The position numbers and the translations under genes were made by a program. A stretch of 64,000 bases of DNA from Pseudoduganella rivuli (lineage in GTDB: Bacteria > Pseudomonadota > Gammaproteobacteria > Burkholderiales > Burkholderiaceae_D): contig NZ_WKJJ01000006.1 in NCBI RefSeq assembly GCF_009674485.1, positions 186,001 through 250,000 on the forward strand, read 5' to 3'. This document shows, one piece after another, positions 7,185 through 14,803 of this stretch (its first letter is position 1; the number at the start of each line of letters is the position of its first letter). The notes under the pieces were generated by a model that was not told where the DNA came from, searched no databases, and saw only the letters and a list, made by a program, of their open reading frames with translations.

Positions 7185-8999
7185 ATGCGCCTGCCCCTGT
7201 TCATCCTGATGCTGGCCATTGCAGCTTGCGAGCTGCTCTTTTTGCACGTGCTGACGCCGCTGGAGAACAATGTCCTCGACCGGATGGTGCGCGCCCAGGC
7301 GCTCGGCAAAACGCCCTCGCCGGACATCGTGGTGGTCAACATCGACGACCCCAGCCTGGCGCGCATGCAGGATGTCGCCGGCGCCTGGCCGTGGCCGCGC
7401 GCCGTGCATGCCGAATTGCTGGCCGGGCTGCAACGCCAGTCGCCGCGCGCGATCGTGTTCGACATCAGCTTTGTGGAGCGCGATGTCTATCGCCCGGAAA
7501 GCGACCAGCTGTTCAATGATTCGCTGGCCGGCAGCACCAATGTTTATTTCCCTGTCGTGCGGCTGGACGCCGGCGGCGCCGACGCCAGCCTGCCGGCGGC
7601 GGCCATCGCCAACCAGATTGGCCTGATCCGTACCGGCCGGGCCAACCCCGACGCGCGCCTGCGGGTCATGCCGCCCCTGGCCGTGGATCCGAAATACTGG
7701 CGCACGGGCAGCATCAATATGCTCAGCGATGCGGACGGCGTGACGCGCCATTACGAGCTGTTCGGCGACCACGATGGCTGGCTGCTGCCCTCCTTGCCCG
7801 CGCGTGTTGCTGAAAGCCTCGGCTATGCGGCGCCGCGCCAGCCCAGCATGCTCTTGTCGTGGAGTGGCGGCATGGCAGGCTTCCGCACCATTTCCTACGC
7901 CGACCTGTACGAAGACTTCGGACGCGAACATCCGAAACGCCCCGCCAACGAACTGGCCGGGAAAATCGTCATCATCGGCGCCGATGCCACCGGCCTGAAC
8001 GATCTGCGCCACACGCCGCTCGGCGCCAATTATCCCGGCGTGCAAATCCTGGCCACCGCGCTCGACAATCTCCAGCACGGCAGCATGATGCGCAAGCCGC
8101 CGGCATGGCAAGTGCCGGTGGTGCTGATGTTGTCGATGACGGCGCTCTGCGTCCTGTTCGTGCGCGGCGCGCAAGTGCTGCTGATCGGCGCCGGGCTGGC
8201 CGCCTTCAGCGCCGTCGTGCTGCTTGGCGTGTACTGGGCCATCGGCCACCTGTGGCTGGTGCCGGCCATCTCGGCCCTGCTGCTGCTATGGATCTACTAC
8301 ATCGCCTGCGCCTTGCAGGCTTATCTCGCCGAACGGCGCAGCCGTCGCCAGGCGGTGCAAATGTTCAGCCGCTTCGTCAATCCCCATGTGGTGCAACAGC
8401 TGGTGCAGAACGGCGAGCTGGCGCGCAGCGGCGAAGCGCGCGACATTTCTGTGCTGTTTTCCGATATTCGCGGTTTCACCACGCTGTCCGAAAACCGCAG
8501 CCCCCAGGAAGTGGTGGCACTGCTGAACCGCTATTTCACGCTGCAGGTGGAAGTCGTGTTCCGCCATGGCGGTTCGCTCGACAAATTCATCGGCGATTGC
8601 ATCATGGCTTTCTGGGGCGCGCCGCTGGACGACCCGGACCACGCGCGCCACGCCGTCGAAGCGGCGCTGGAAATGGCCGAAGTGCTGCAGCGCTTCAAAA
8701 AGGAAATGGACGCCACGGAGCTTGATTTCGATGTCGGCATCGGCATCCATTCCGGTCCGGCCGTGGTGGGGCTGATCGGTTCCGACCAGCGGCGCGAATA
8801 CACCGCCATTGGCGACACGGTCAACCTGGCCAGCCGCATCGAAGGCTTGACCAAGGGCGTGACCCGCATTCTGGTGTCGTCGGACACCGTGGAGCGCTGC
8901 GGCGACGCTTTCGAATTCACACCGTTCGGCGCATTCGACGTCAAAGGACGGGAGCAGCAAGTATCCCTGTTTGGTCCAAAAGGAGGAGGTGAGCGATGA
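7185..8999 (+). CDS. CHASE2-domain class III nucleotide cyclase
   Basis: The 604-residue membrane protein starts with an anchor helix (about residues 3-22), then an extracytoplasmic CHASE2 sensor domain (about 23-300, with IVVVNIDDPSLA and the IIIGADATGLNDLRHTP end), three membrane helices (about 305-380) and a cytoplasmic class III cyclase domain (about 410-600). Metal and substrate motifs are present: VLFSDIRGFTTLSE, KFIGDCIMAFWGAP and YTAIGDTVNLASR. It likely makes cAMP in response to an unknown periplasmic signal; guanylate specificity cannot be excluded. Its TGA overlaps the next gene's ATG, so it is coupled to the SH3-like and M48 genes. Confidence 0.88.
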   Translation: MRLPLFILMLAIAACELLFLHVLTPLENNVLDRMVRAQALGKTPSPDIVVVNIDDPSLARMQDVAGAWPWPRAVHAELLAGLQRQSPRAIVFDISFVERDVYRPESDQLFNDSLAGSTNVYFPVVRLDAGGADASLPAAAIANQIGLIRTGRANPDARLRVMPPLAVDPKYWRTGSINMLSDADGVTRHYELFGDHDGWLLPSLPARVAESLGYAAPRQPSMLLSWSGGMAGFRTISYADLYEDFGREHPKRPANELAGKIVIIGADATGLNDLRHTPLGANYPGVQILATALDNLQHGSMMRKPPAWQVPVVLMLSMTALCVLFVRGAQVLLIGAGLAAFSAVVLLGVYWAIGHLWLVPAISALLLLWIYYIACALQAYLAERRSRRQAVQMFSRFVNPHVVQQLVQNGELARSGEARDISVLFSDIRGFTTLSENRSPQEVVALLNRYFTLQVEVVFRHGGSLDKFIGDCIMAFWGAPLDDPDHARHAVEAALEMAEVLQRFKKEMDATELDFDVGIGIHSGPAVVGLIGSDQRREYTAIGDTVNLASRIEGLTKGVTRILVSSDTVERCGDAFEFTPFGAFDVKGREQQVSLFGPKGGGER

Positions 9000-9499
9000 A
9001 GATGACCTTGTACGTGCTGGCCATTGCCAGCAGCGTGTGCCTGCCCGCTACTGCCGCGGAGCAGGCCACCGCGGTACGGCAAACCGATATGAAAGCCAAG
9101 CCATTTACCGATGCGGAAACCGTCACCAGCCTGGCCGAGCGCAGCCGCGTCGACGTGCTGAAACGCGAAACCAGCTGGATCGAAGTCAAATCCGCACCGC
9201 ATACGGGCTGGGTCAAGATGCTCAGCCTGCGTTTCGATGCTCCCACCAATGCGGCCGCCGCCAATGCATCGTCCAATCCCTTCCTGATGTCGATCGGCAA
9301 AGGCGGCAGCGGCAGCGTGGCCACCACCGGCGTGCGCGGCCTGAAGGAAGAGCAGCTGATCAACCCGCACCCTAATCCGGCCGCGCTGCAGCAGATGCAG
9401 GGCAACGCCGTGAGCGCGGGCGATGCGGCGAAATTTGCCGCCAGCGCCGGGCTGCAAAGCCAGACCGTGAAGTATGTCGCAGTGGGAGGCGCCAAATGA
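8996..9499 (+). CDS. Secreted SH3-like domain protein
   Basis: The 167-residue protein has a Sec signal peptide (about residues 1-20, cut near TAA-EQ) and a bacterial SH3-like fold at about 24-75 (TAVRQTDMKAKPFTDAET, VTSLAERSRVDVLKRETSW, TGWVKMLSLRF). The rest is low complexity. Such domains bind cell-wall or protein ligands in the periplasm. ATGA overlaps link it to both neighbours, suggesting co-function with the M48 peptidase. No enzymatic motif is visible. Confidence 0.75.
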   Translation: MKMTLYVLAIASSVCLPATAAEQATAVRQTDMKAKPFTDAETVTSLAERSRVDVLKRETSWIEVKSAPHTGWVKMLSLRFDAPTNAAAANASSNPFLMSIGKGGSGSVATTGVRGLKEEQLINPHPNPAALQQMQGNAVSAGDAAKFAASAGLQSQTVKYVAVGGAK

Positions 9500-10371
9500 A
9501 ATCCCTGAAAATCGCGGCGTTATTTGCCGCCACCCTGGCCCTGTGCGCGCCGGCGCAGGCGCAGTTCCAGCTGCCCATGAGCCTGGACGGCGCCAAGGCC
9601 CTGCTCAACAAGGGCAAGAACATCGCCGATGCCTTGCGCGAATTCACGCTGGAAGAAGAAGCGGCGCTGGGCGAAGGCATGGCCAGCAACTTGCTGGGCG
9701 CCGCTCCTCTGTACAACAATGCGGCGGCGCAGCGCTACGTGAACCAGGTCGGACAGTGGGTCGCGGCACAGGGCGAACGGCCGGAACTGACCTGGCGCTT
9801 TGCCGTGCTGGACGATGCCGAAGCCAACGCCTTCGCCGCACCCGGCGGCTACATCTTCATCACGCGCGGCCTGCTGTACGGCCTGCGCAACGAAGCCGAA
9901 CTGGCCGGCGTGCTGGCGCACGAAGTTGCCCACGTGCTGCGCAAACACCAGCTGGCGGCGATCAAGAAAGCGGCCCGCACCGCGTTGGGCGCGGAATTCC
10001 TGGGGGACAAGGTGGAGCAGAAAATGGCCCGCAGCGGCAATGGCCAGTTGACTCCGCTGTTCCGCGAACTGTCCAACATCGGCACGCAACTGTACGTGCG
10101 CGGGCTGGACAAGGACGACGAATACGAAGCCGACCGCATGGCCGTGGTGCTGGCCGCGCGCGCCGGCTATAACCCGTACGGCCTGCCATCCGTCCTGCAA
10201 ACGCTGCAAACGGTCAACGCCGACCATGCCGGCCTGGCGCTGCTGTTCAAAACCCATCCGCCATTCAACGCCCGGCTCGATGCCCTGTCGGTCGCGATGG
10301 CGCAAGGTTTCGACGCGTTCGAGCGGCAACCGGACGTGACGGAGCGCTTCAAGACCAGCCTGCGGAAATAA
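9496..10371 (+). CDS. Periplasmic M48-family metallopeptidase
   Basis: The 291-residue protein has a signal peptide (about residues 1-22, cut after AQAQ) and an M48 domain with zinc motif HEVAH near residues 139-143 and the third zinc ligand in DEYEADRMAV near 211-220. This is the BepA/YcaL/LoiP-like group that degrades misfolded envelope proteins. It is the third gene of a coupled unit with the cyclase and SH3-like gene. A decayed tRNA-Lys follows 14 bases after the stop. Confidence 0.87.
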   Translation: MKSLKIAALFAATLALCAPAQAQFQLPMSLDGAKALLNKGKNIADALREFTLEEEAALGEGMASNLLGAAPLYNNAAAQRYVNQVGQWVAAQGERPELTWRFAVLDDAEANAFAAPGGYIFITRGLLYGLRNEAELAGVLAHEVAHVLRKHQLAAIKKAARTALGAEFLGDKVEQKMARSGNGQLTPLFRELSNIGTQLYVRGLDKDDEYEADRMAVVLAARAGYNPYGLPSVLQTLQTVNADHAGLALLFKTHPPFNARLDALSVAMAQGFDAFERQPDVTERFKTSLRK

Positions 10372-10385
10372 CCGGCCGGCCCTTC

Positions 10386-10461
10386 GGTTAGTTTGCTCAG
10401 TTACTAGCGCAGCGGAGTTTTAGTCCGTTGGTCACAATTTCGAATCTCGCACGGACTACCA
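10386..10461 (+). pseudogene. Decayed tRNA-Lys copy, left flank of the retron island
   Basis: The stretch aligns end to end with the intact tRNA-Lys, including TTGCTCAG, GCAGCGGAGTTTTAGTCCGTTGGTC, CGAATCTCGCACGG and CTACCAAGATTCA. The D-loop GG is lost, the T-stem is mispaired and no promoter is visible, so it should not function. Its downstream flank (AAGATTCA plus a terminator) matches that of the copy at 6961. It marks the left border of the AT-rich island. Confidence 0.85.
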
Positions 10462-10471
10462 AGATTCAAGG

Positions 10472-10505
10472 AAGCCCTCCGCATTTCGATGCGAGGGCTT
10501 TTTCT
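10472..10505 (+). terminator. Rho-independent terminator after the decayed tRNA-Lys
   Basis: AGCCCTC-C-GCAT pairs with ATGCGAGGGCT around TTCG with one bulged C, followed by TTTTT. It probably now terminates the cyclase/M48 transcript. Confidence 0.75.
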
Positions 10506-10580
10506 CTTGTTCATTTCTGGTACAGCACTTCGAAGGTACCTACACATGCACTTGCCTCGTTTAGAAAGACTACCGCCAAA

Positions 10581-10609
10581 TTGCACATAGCGATAGGCTA
10601 AGCTACTAT
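10581..10609 (+). promoter_or_regulatory. Likely promoter of the orphan island gene
   Basis: A -35 TTGCAC (10581-10586) and -10 TACTAT (10604-10609) are spaced by 17 nt, about 58 bases upstream of the gene at 10667. Confidence 0.5.
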
Positions 10610-10666
10610 GGATGCCCGTAGGGTACTACTCCCTTTTCCTAAAACCTCGGCGAGAAGGAACCTGAA

Positions 10667-11506
10667 TTGAGTTCGGAGCTTTCACGAATTAAGGAACGCG
10701 CCGCGACGCGTGAAATGGTTAATAAGATCTTCGATAATGCCATCCGCAGCTACTTGATACATTACTCATGTCAATCCTTCTATGAAAATTTCACTGGAGG
10801 TTCCCTTCGGGTTACGTCAATCGCAGTACGCAATCTAAAGTCAGGGCAAACCAAGTCGTGGTCTCTGCACAAGTCTGCTGAATTGGCAGGACAGCTAGAT
10901 AACATCCAGGAAAATATCGACCAGAACGAATATGCGATGCTCGCAGGGTACTTTGAATTTCTGGAAGCCCACCGCGATGCCACGTACATACATTGGAACA
11001 TGCGCGATGAGAATTTCGGTTTCGCTGCATTAGAACATTGCTTTACCGTCCTGCGTGGTAAACCCTACATACTTAGCGATGACAGAAAATTTGACCTAGC
11101 CCGCGAACTGGTTACCCTTTATGGAAGAAATTACGCTCCGCATATCTCCCCAACCGGCCGAAAAGGACGGCTCATGAGTATTGTCGAGCTAAATAGAATC
11201 GCCGATATAGATGCCCTACAGGGCGCGGAGGAGGCAGAGGCATATAATCACTCAGAATATCTCCGCCTCCATCGATCAACCTTGCGCAAAGTGGATATTT
11301 TTGCAAATATTTTCGACCGTGTACACGGGAAAGACTTGAAGACGAATGCGAATTTTATGGATATATACGGTGTGCATCCTGTAGCAATTATCGAAGTTGC
11401 GAAATCTCACCCAGCAGTCACTGCCATAATTTTCTGCGCTACTTTTGGCGTAGCACTCCTAAATTATGGGAAAATATTCACTGCGGTCAAAACTCTTTTC
11501 GTATGA
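10667..11506 (+). CDS. Unknown island protein with C-terminal membrane helix
   Basis: The 279-residue protein is of no family I can name with certainty. The start is a TTG at 10667 preceded by GAAGGAA. The N-terminal half has a conserved-looking core, HWNMRDENFGFAALEHCF at about residues 109-126, followed by a helical region rich in Asp/Arg and a predicted membrane helix near the C-terminus (AVTAIIFCATFGVALLNYG, about 250-268). Codon use is clearly more AT-rich than the tol genes. It is convergent with the retron genes inside the same island, so an anti-phage or element-maintenance role is plausible but only by location. Confidence 0.7.
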   Translation: MSSELSRIKERAATREMVNKIFDNAIRSYLIHYSCQSFYENFTGGSLRVTSIAVRNLKSGQTKSWSLHKSAELAGQLDNIQENIDQNEYAMLAGYFEFLEAHRDATYIHWNMRDENFGFAALEHCFTVLRGKPYILSDDRKFDLARELVTLYGRNYAPHISPTGRKGRLMSIVELNRIADIDALQGAEEAEAYNHSEYLRLHRSTLRKVDIFANIFDRVHGKDLKTNANFMDIYGVHPVAIIEVAKSHPAVTAIIFCATFGVALLNYGKIFTAVKTLFV

Positions 11507-11700
11507 CAGACTGATCGGATCCCTGTGGGACTGGACAGTTAAAAACTCAAATTACCACCTCCCTTTGGGTCGGATAATGCGGACTGGGTAAATTATTTGC
11601 CAGCAGCTAACGCAGGTATCCAGTTCACCCAAACATAACACCGTGACCGTACCCACGTTAGAAACGAACACAGAGGTATTGAGTGAATCACATTCTAGGG

Positions 11701-12411
11701 TCAAGCATATCCTCGTTGAACAATTTCGTCCAAGTTACTTCCCACGCAAAAAGCGTTATTAACGCATAAAATAAGCGAAAAAACTTGGTCTTCAATTTCA
11801 TAGTACTCAATGCGAGGCTGTAGCGAAATAGCTACACCTATTAATTTCAAGTGGGCCTTTATCTCCGTTTGGTGAGGCTTATATCGAAATGACTCCCCAG
11901 TTGCAGTAGAGGAAAGTTGATTTGCATTGGTGATTTTTAAATTTAATTCTTTAACAAATTCCTTATAATGCTCCGACACCAACATATTCCCCGATTTTGA
12001 AAAAGGAAATATTGCATTGTACCAATGAAAAGTATCTATACTAGAAGCATTAATCCTATTTCTTTTTGCAATTTCGTTATTCAAATAAGTTTGAAATGTA
12101 GAAAAATGCGAGATATGATTAGCCAGTGCGGAATTTTCTATCGTAGTGAAGTAATTCCATAGCGCCACCAAGATCCCGCCCGCCGTTGCTATCGCAACCA
12201 ACAAATCAGAAGTTGCCTTCCCTATTAGCAAAGCTCCATCTACACATTCACTGAATTTTTTTATGCACTCAGATCGAAAACACAAGGAGCGCTCCAGCAG
12301 GTCGGTAGAAAAAATAGTGGCACCCAAACTAATTAATGCAAATCCGTAACCCAAAATTGCTATTAAAAAAATTGCTCTCAGCAAGATTTTGAATTTTGAT
12401 ATTCTATTCAT
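11701..12411 (-). CDS. Two-transmembrane retron effector candidate
   Basis: The 236-residue protein has two N-terminal membrane helices (about residues 10-32 and 70-90, LLVAIATAGGILVALWNYF) separated by a Cys-containing loop, then a cytoplasmic domain of about 140 residues without recognised motifs. Its ATG overlaps the stop of the reverse transcriptase (12404-12411). A reverse transcriptase with a two-TM partner is the known architecture of the Ec48-like (type IV) retrons, where the membrane protein is the toxic effector released when RecBCD is inhibited by phage. Membership in that type is inferred from architecture, not from a search. Confidence 0.7.
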   Translation of the reverse strand: MNRISKFKILLRAIFLIAILGYGFALISLGATIFSTDLLERSLCFRSECIKKFSECVDGALLIGKATSDLLVAIATAGGILVALWNYFTTIENSALANHISHFSTFQTYLNNEIAKRNRINASSIDTFHWYNAIFPFSKSGNMLVSEHYKEFVKELNLKITNANQLSSTATGESFRYKPHQTEIKAHLKLIGVAISLQPRIEYYEIEDQVFSLILCVNNAFCVGSNLDEIVQRGYA

Positions 12412-13600
12412 ATTTTGACCTAAGCGGCTTCAGTCTCTTCCTTAATTCTTTCGAAATTCCGGGAAATGACCTTTTGAGGATATTCAGCCTTTCATGGGCA
12501 AGATAGTATCGTTTTGAAAACCAAAACGTACCGCGCTTGGTAGGATAATCTCTTTCCAATCGCGTAATAATTTTGATAGTCCGTTCAATGTCTTTCGGTG
12601 ACGGCAGAGGCATTACCTTCCGAAGACGATTTACCAATACCGAGTGCTGCTGATGGCCTACACGACTTAGTTTATTCACCCTCCCCATACAACGGTTAAA
12701 GTCACGGCGATATGGATGAGTAGTCCTGTAATTAGGCTCGCTTGCCATTAGTTCTATGCTATGCACAGCGGCGCGGATCTTCCGAACCTCGTCTCCAGGC
12801 AAACGCGGCTCCTTAAACGCCACCCTAAGGCCATGAACGGTTAGAGGTACAGTGGAATTGTATTGAATACGCGTTTTGGACGAATTCATCGGCAAGTCCA
12901 TATCGATTAGCATCTCTTCAATGAGCGCTTTCGCATAGTCGAAGTTGTACCCTGCAAGACGCGATGAGACAGTAATATCGTCCACAAGCCTGGTGTAGCG
13001 AAGATTCTTTTTCAAAAGTCTTTCTACAACTTTCCCCTCAACCTCATACAAAGACAATGTTGCAAGATAACTGGAAGTTAGAGCTCCTTGAATCAAGTTA
13101 TCATTATGACAGCAAATTTCAGCCAAAATATTAGAAACTTCCGTGCTATACTTGAAAAATTCACAAAATATTTTCGATATTTTAGTTATGTGAATATTAT
13201 CAAAAAAATTTGCAATATCTATACTTAATATACTCTTTGCCTCACAATGGACCCTAGCACAAGCAACATAATCCTTTTCGTGCTCGATGCGTTCACTGTC
13301 CAACTGGTTGGGGATGCTTCCAAAGATGTGGTCAGGCCAACTTACTACAGATTGCCTTGAAAGAATTCTCTTATTTATTCTTCTTTGAATACGCCTCAGT
13401 CGAAAATGCGGGTTGTGAACTACCCGCATCGTCCCATCTTTTTTAGGTATCTGGGATGCGATATAACGTTCACCGTTGGGAATTGAACGGACCTCGTTGA
13501 GCTCCTCGAGGGTGATACTTAATGCCGAGCAAAGATTCTCGACAGTGATGATCGATTCAGTGGAAACTTTAACTGGATTTAACTGAGGAACTGTGGGCAC
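12404..13600 (-). CDS. Retron-type reverse transcriptase
   Basis: The 398-residue RT has the palm motifs in order: ILSIDIANFFDNI (motif 3/A), LIQGALTSSYLATLSL (motif 4, QGA-S), and the catalytic YTRLVDDITVS (motif 5, xxDD, here VDD rather than the usual ADD). Retron-specific positions are recognisable but altered: CARVH where NAxxH is typical, and VHG where VTG is typical. The start is a GTG at 13600 and no strong ribosome-binding site is visible. It copies part of the adjacent non-coding RNA into msDNA. It is translationally coupled to the two-TM gene. Confidence 0.88.
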   Translation of the reverse strand: MPTVPQLNPVKVSTESIITVENLCSALSITLEELNEVRSIPNGERYIASQIPKKDGTMRVVHNPHFRLRRIQRRINKRILSRQSVVSWPDHIFGSIPNQLDSERIEHEKDYVACARVHCEAKSILSIDIANFFDNIHITKISKIFCEFFKYSTEVSNILAEICCHNDNLIQGALTSSYLATLSLYEVEGKVVERLLKKNLRYTRLVDDITVSSRLAGYNFDYAKALIEEMLIDMDLPMNSSKTRIQYNSTVPLTVHGLRVAFKEPRLPGDEVRKIRAAVHSIELMASEPNYRTTHPYRRDFNRCMGRVNKLSRVGHQQHSVLVNRLRKVMPLPSPKDIERTIKIITRLERDYPTKRGTFWFSKRYYLAHERLNILKRSFPGISKELRKRLKPLRSKYE

Positions 13601-13665
13601 TGTGAAAATATAGGATTAGCCAGCTCATACAATAGAGCGCAGGGAAAAATAAAGCCTCCGTCGAT

Positions 13666-13812
13666 TTATCGCTGGCAACTGCCACTTTTCCCATGGCCAA
13701 GCCTATCGTCCATCTCTCCTCGGGGTCAGAGGAGAGGAGAGTGCGAGCCCTCCCCACGTGCCTTACAGGTCGCCCCATAAAGCGCTCGTTTCCGAGCATC
13801 TTCCAGCGATAA
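13666..13812 (-). ncRNA. Retron msr-msd non-coding RNA
   Basis: Upstream of the RT (65 bases from its GTG) lies a perfect 10-nt inverted repeat. On the minus strand a1 TTATCGCTGG is at 13812-13803 and a2 CCAGCGATAA at 13675-13666, enclosing 127 nt. This is the defining retron a1/a2 pairing. Inside, next to a1, is a stem GCTCG-GAAA-CGAGC (13797-13784), suitable as an msr hairpin. Nearer a2 is a perfect 8-bp hairpin CTCTCCTC/GAGGAGAG with a 7-nt loop (13736-13714), suitable as the msd stem. The branching guanosine cannot be placed with confidence. Confidence 0.75.
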
Positions 13813-13861
13813 CATATATCTCACGACTGCGGCAAATGAGCGGTACGCTCACGCAGAATTA

Positions 13862-13889
13862 GTATTACTAATTTTTTCCATATCATCAA
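13862..13889 (-). promoter_or_regulatory. Weak candidate promoter of the retron RNA
   Basis: On the minus strand TTGATG (13889-13884) and TAATAC (13867-13862) are spaced by 16 nt. Transcription would begin about 40 bases before the a1 repeat. A perfect small palindrome TGAGCG-GTA-CGCTCA (13837-13851) lies in this leader and could be an operator or extra hairpin. The evidence is position and partial consensus only. Confidence 0.3.
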
Positions 13890-14120
13890 CAAACAATTCG
13901 TTCCAGAACCAAAAACACAACACATGGTCACGGCAAAACCTGTCCCTGCCATCACCATCAACACAAGCCGATGTAACTTGCCGTCTATAGCCCCATTGCA
14001 AACGTGCAAGGCGTGCTCTAGTCATCTCCGACTAAACAAGTCTGGGTGCCTGTTCCAAGTTTAGTTCCACCGAAAATAATACATTTATGCAGAAACTCGC
14101 ATTCCATAGGGAAATTGACT
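13890..14120. other. AT-rich gap with no supported gene
   Basis: Between the retron promoter region and the tRNA-Lys remnant I see no convincing coding sequence or RNA. A 62-codon minus-strand frame covers part of it but has unlikely composition and no ribosome-binding site. Confidence 0.5.
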
Positions 14121-14250
14121 CGTCGGTGAGCTAAAATCCCTTTAGGCAACACTACGCACTTTTACTCGGTTGGTCTTCGGTTCGAATCCGGTACCAACTC
14201 CCAAGATACAGCAAAAAAGCCCACGAACTTCGGTTCGGGAGCTTTTTCCA
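14121..14250 (+). pseudogene. Strongly decayed tRNA-Lys plus terminator, right flank of the island
   Basis: The sequence aligns with the intact tRNA-Lys and its terminator at 6961-7081: GTCGGTGAGCT..., then GCACTTTTACTCGGTTGGTC, GGTTCGAATCCGG, CCCAAGAT, and a terminator relic AAGCCCACGAA-CTTCGG-TTCGGGAGCTTTTT. The 5' half and acceptor stem are badly degraded, so it cannot be functional. With the copy at 10386 it brackets the AT-rich island in direct orientation, as attachment-site duplicates would. Confidence 0.75.
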
Positions 14251-14294
14251 GCCGCTCTCCGATCACAGCGGGACGAATAGAAGCGCAGAGATAG

Positions 14295-14687
14295 TCAGCC
14301 GGGAATCCTGGCGATGACCTTGATCTCGAAGTCGAACCCTGCCAGCCAGTTGACGCCTACGGCGGTCCAGTTCGGATAAGGTGCGGCTGGAAAAATCTCG
14401 TCCTTCACCGCCAGGACCGTGGCGAACTGCTTTTCGGGATCCGTGTGGAAAGTCGTCACGTCAACGATATCGCCAAGCCCGCATCCCCCCGCCTCCAGGG
14501 TTGCCTTCAGATTCTCAAACGCCAGGCGTACCTGGGCCTCGAATTCCGGTTCCGGCGCGCCGTCAGTCCGGCTGCCGACCTGGCCGGATACGAACAGCAA
14601 ATCCACTGAACGGATCGCGGCTGAATATTTATGGGCTGCGTACAGTTCGTGCCGCCCGGCTGGGAAAATGGTGTCGCGCGTTTTCAT
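14295..14687 (-). CDS. Rid-family (YjgF/YER057c/UK114) protein
   Basis: The 130-residue protein has the typical Rid-fold sequence: LFVSGQVGSR near residues 30-39, EFEAQVRLAFENLKATLEAGG near 47-67, and the C-terminal WLAGFDFEIKVIARIPG. Archetypal RidA enzymes have a catalytic arginine in the segment before that end; here it reads YPNWTAVGVNWLAG with no Arg, so it probably belongs to a non-deaminase Rid subgroup. The start at 14687 is chosen over an in-frame ATG at 14831 because of family length and an upstream GGAGCC. It is divergent from the LysR gene. Confidence 0.82.
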   Translation of the reverse strand: MKTRDTIFPAGRHELYAAHKYSAAIRSVDLLFVSGQVGSRTDGAPEPEFEAQVRLAFENLKATLEAGGCGLGDIVDVTTFHTDPEKQFATVLAVKDEIFPAAPYPNWTAVGVNWLAGFDFEIKVIARIPG

Positions 14688-14768
14688 ATATTGGCTCCTG
14701 GTGTTGGTACGTGCGAGTACTATAGCCCCGCCTATCATTCGGATAAACGGCAAAACGACTGCTACACT

Positions 14769-14785
14769 GTTTGGAAAATCCAAAC
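14769..14785. promoter_or_regulatory. Palindromic operator for the divergent LysR regulator
   Basis: The perfect inverted repeat GTTTGGA-AAA-TCCAAAC sits 19 bases before the LysR start and 82 bases before the Rid gene. LysR proteins commonly bind such T-N11-A dyads in the divergent gap and repress their own gene while controlling the neighbour. Confidence 0.6.
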
Positions 14786-14803
14786 TATTGGCGGAGCTGT
14801 CGG

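Noticed and set aside
10386..10461. A functional tRNA-Lys
   Set aside because: The D-loop guanines are lost, the T-stem does not pair and there is no promoter, although the anticodon triplet is retained.
13569..13799. A 76-codon frame overlapping the retron RNA and RT start
   Set aside because: It overlaps the msr-msd element and the RT gene in another frame and has no family signature; the RNA structure explains the region better.
13821..14009. A 62-codon minus-strand frame upstream of the retron
   Set aside because: No ribosome-binding site or recognisable motif; hydrophobic composition by chance in AT-rich DNA.
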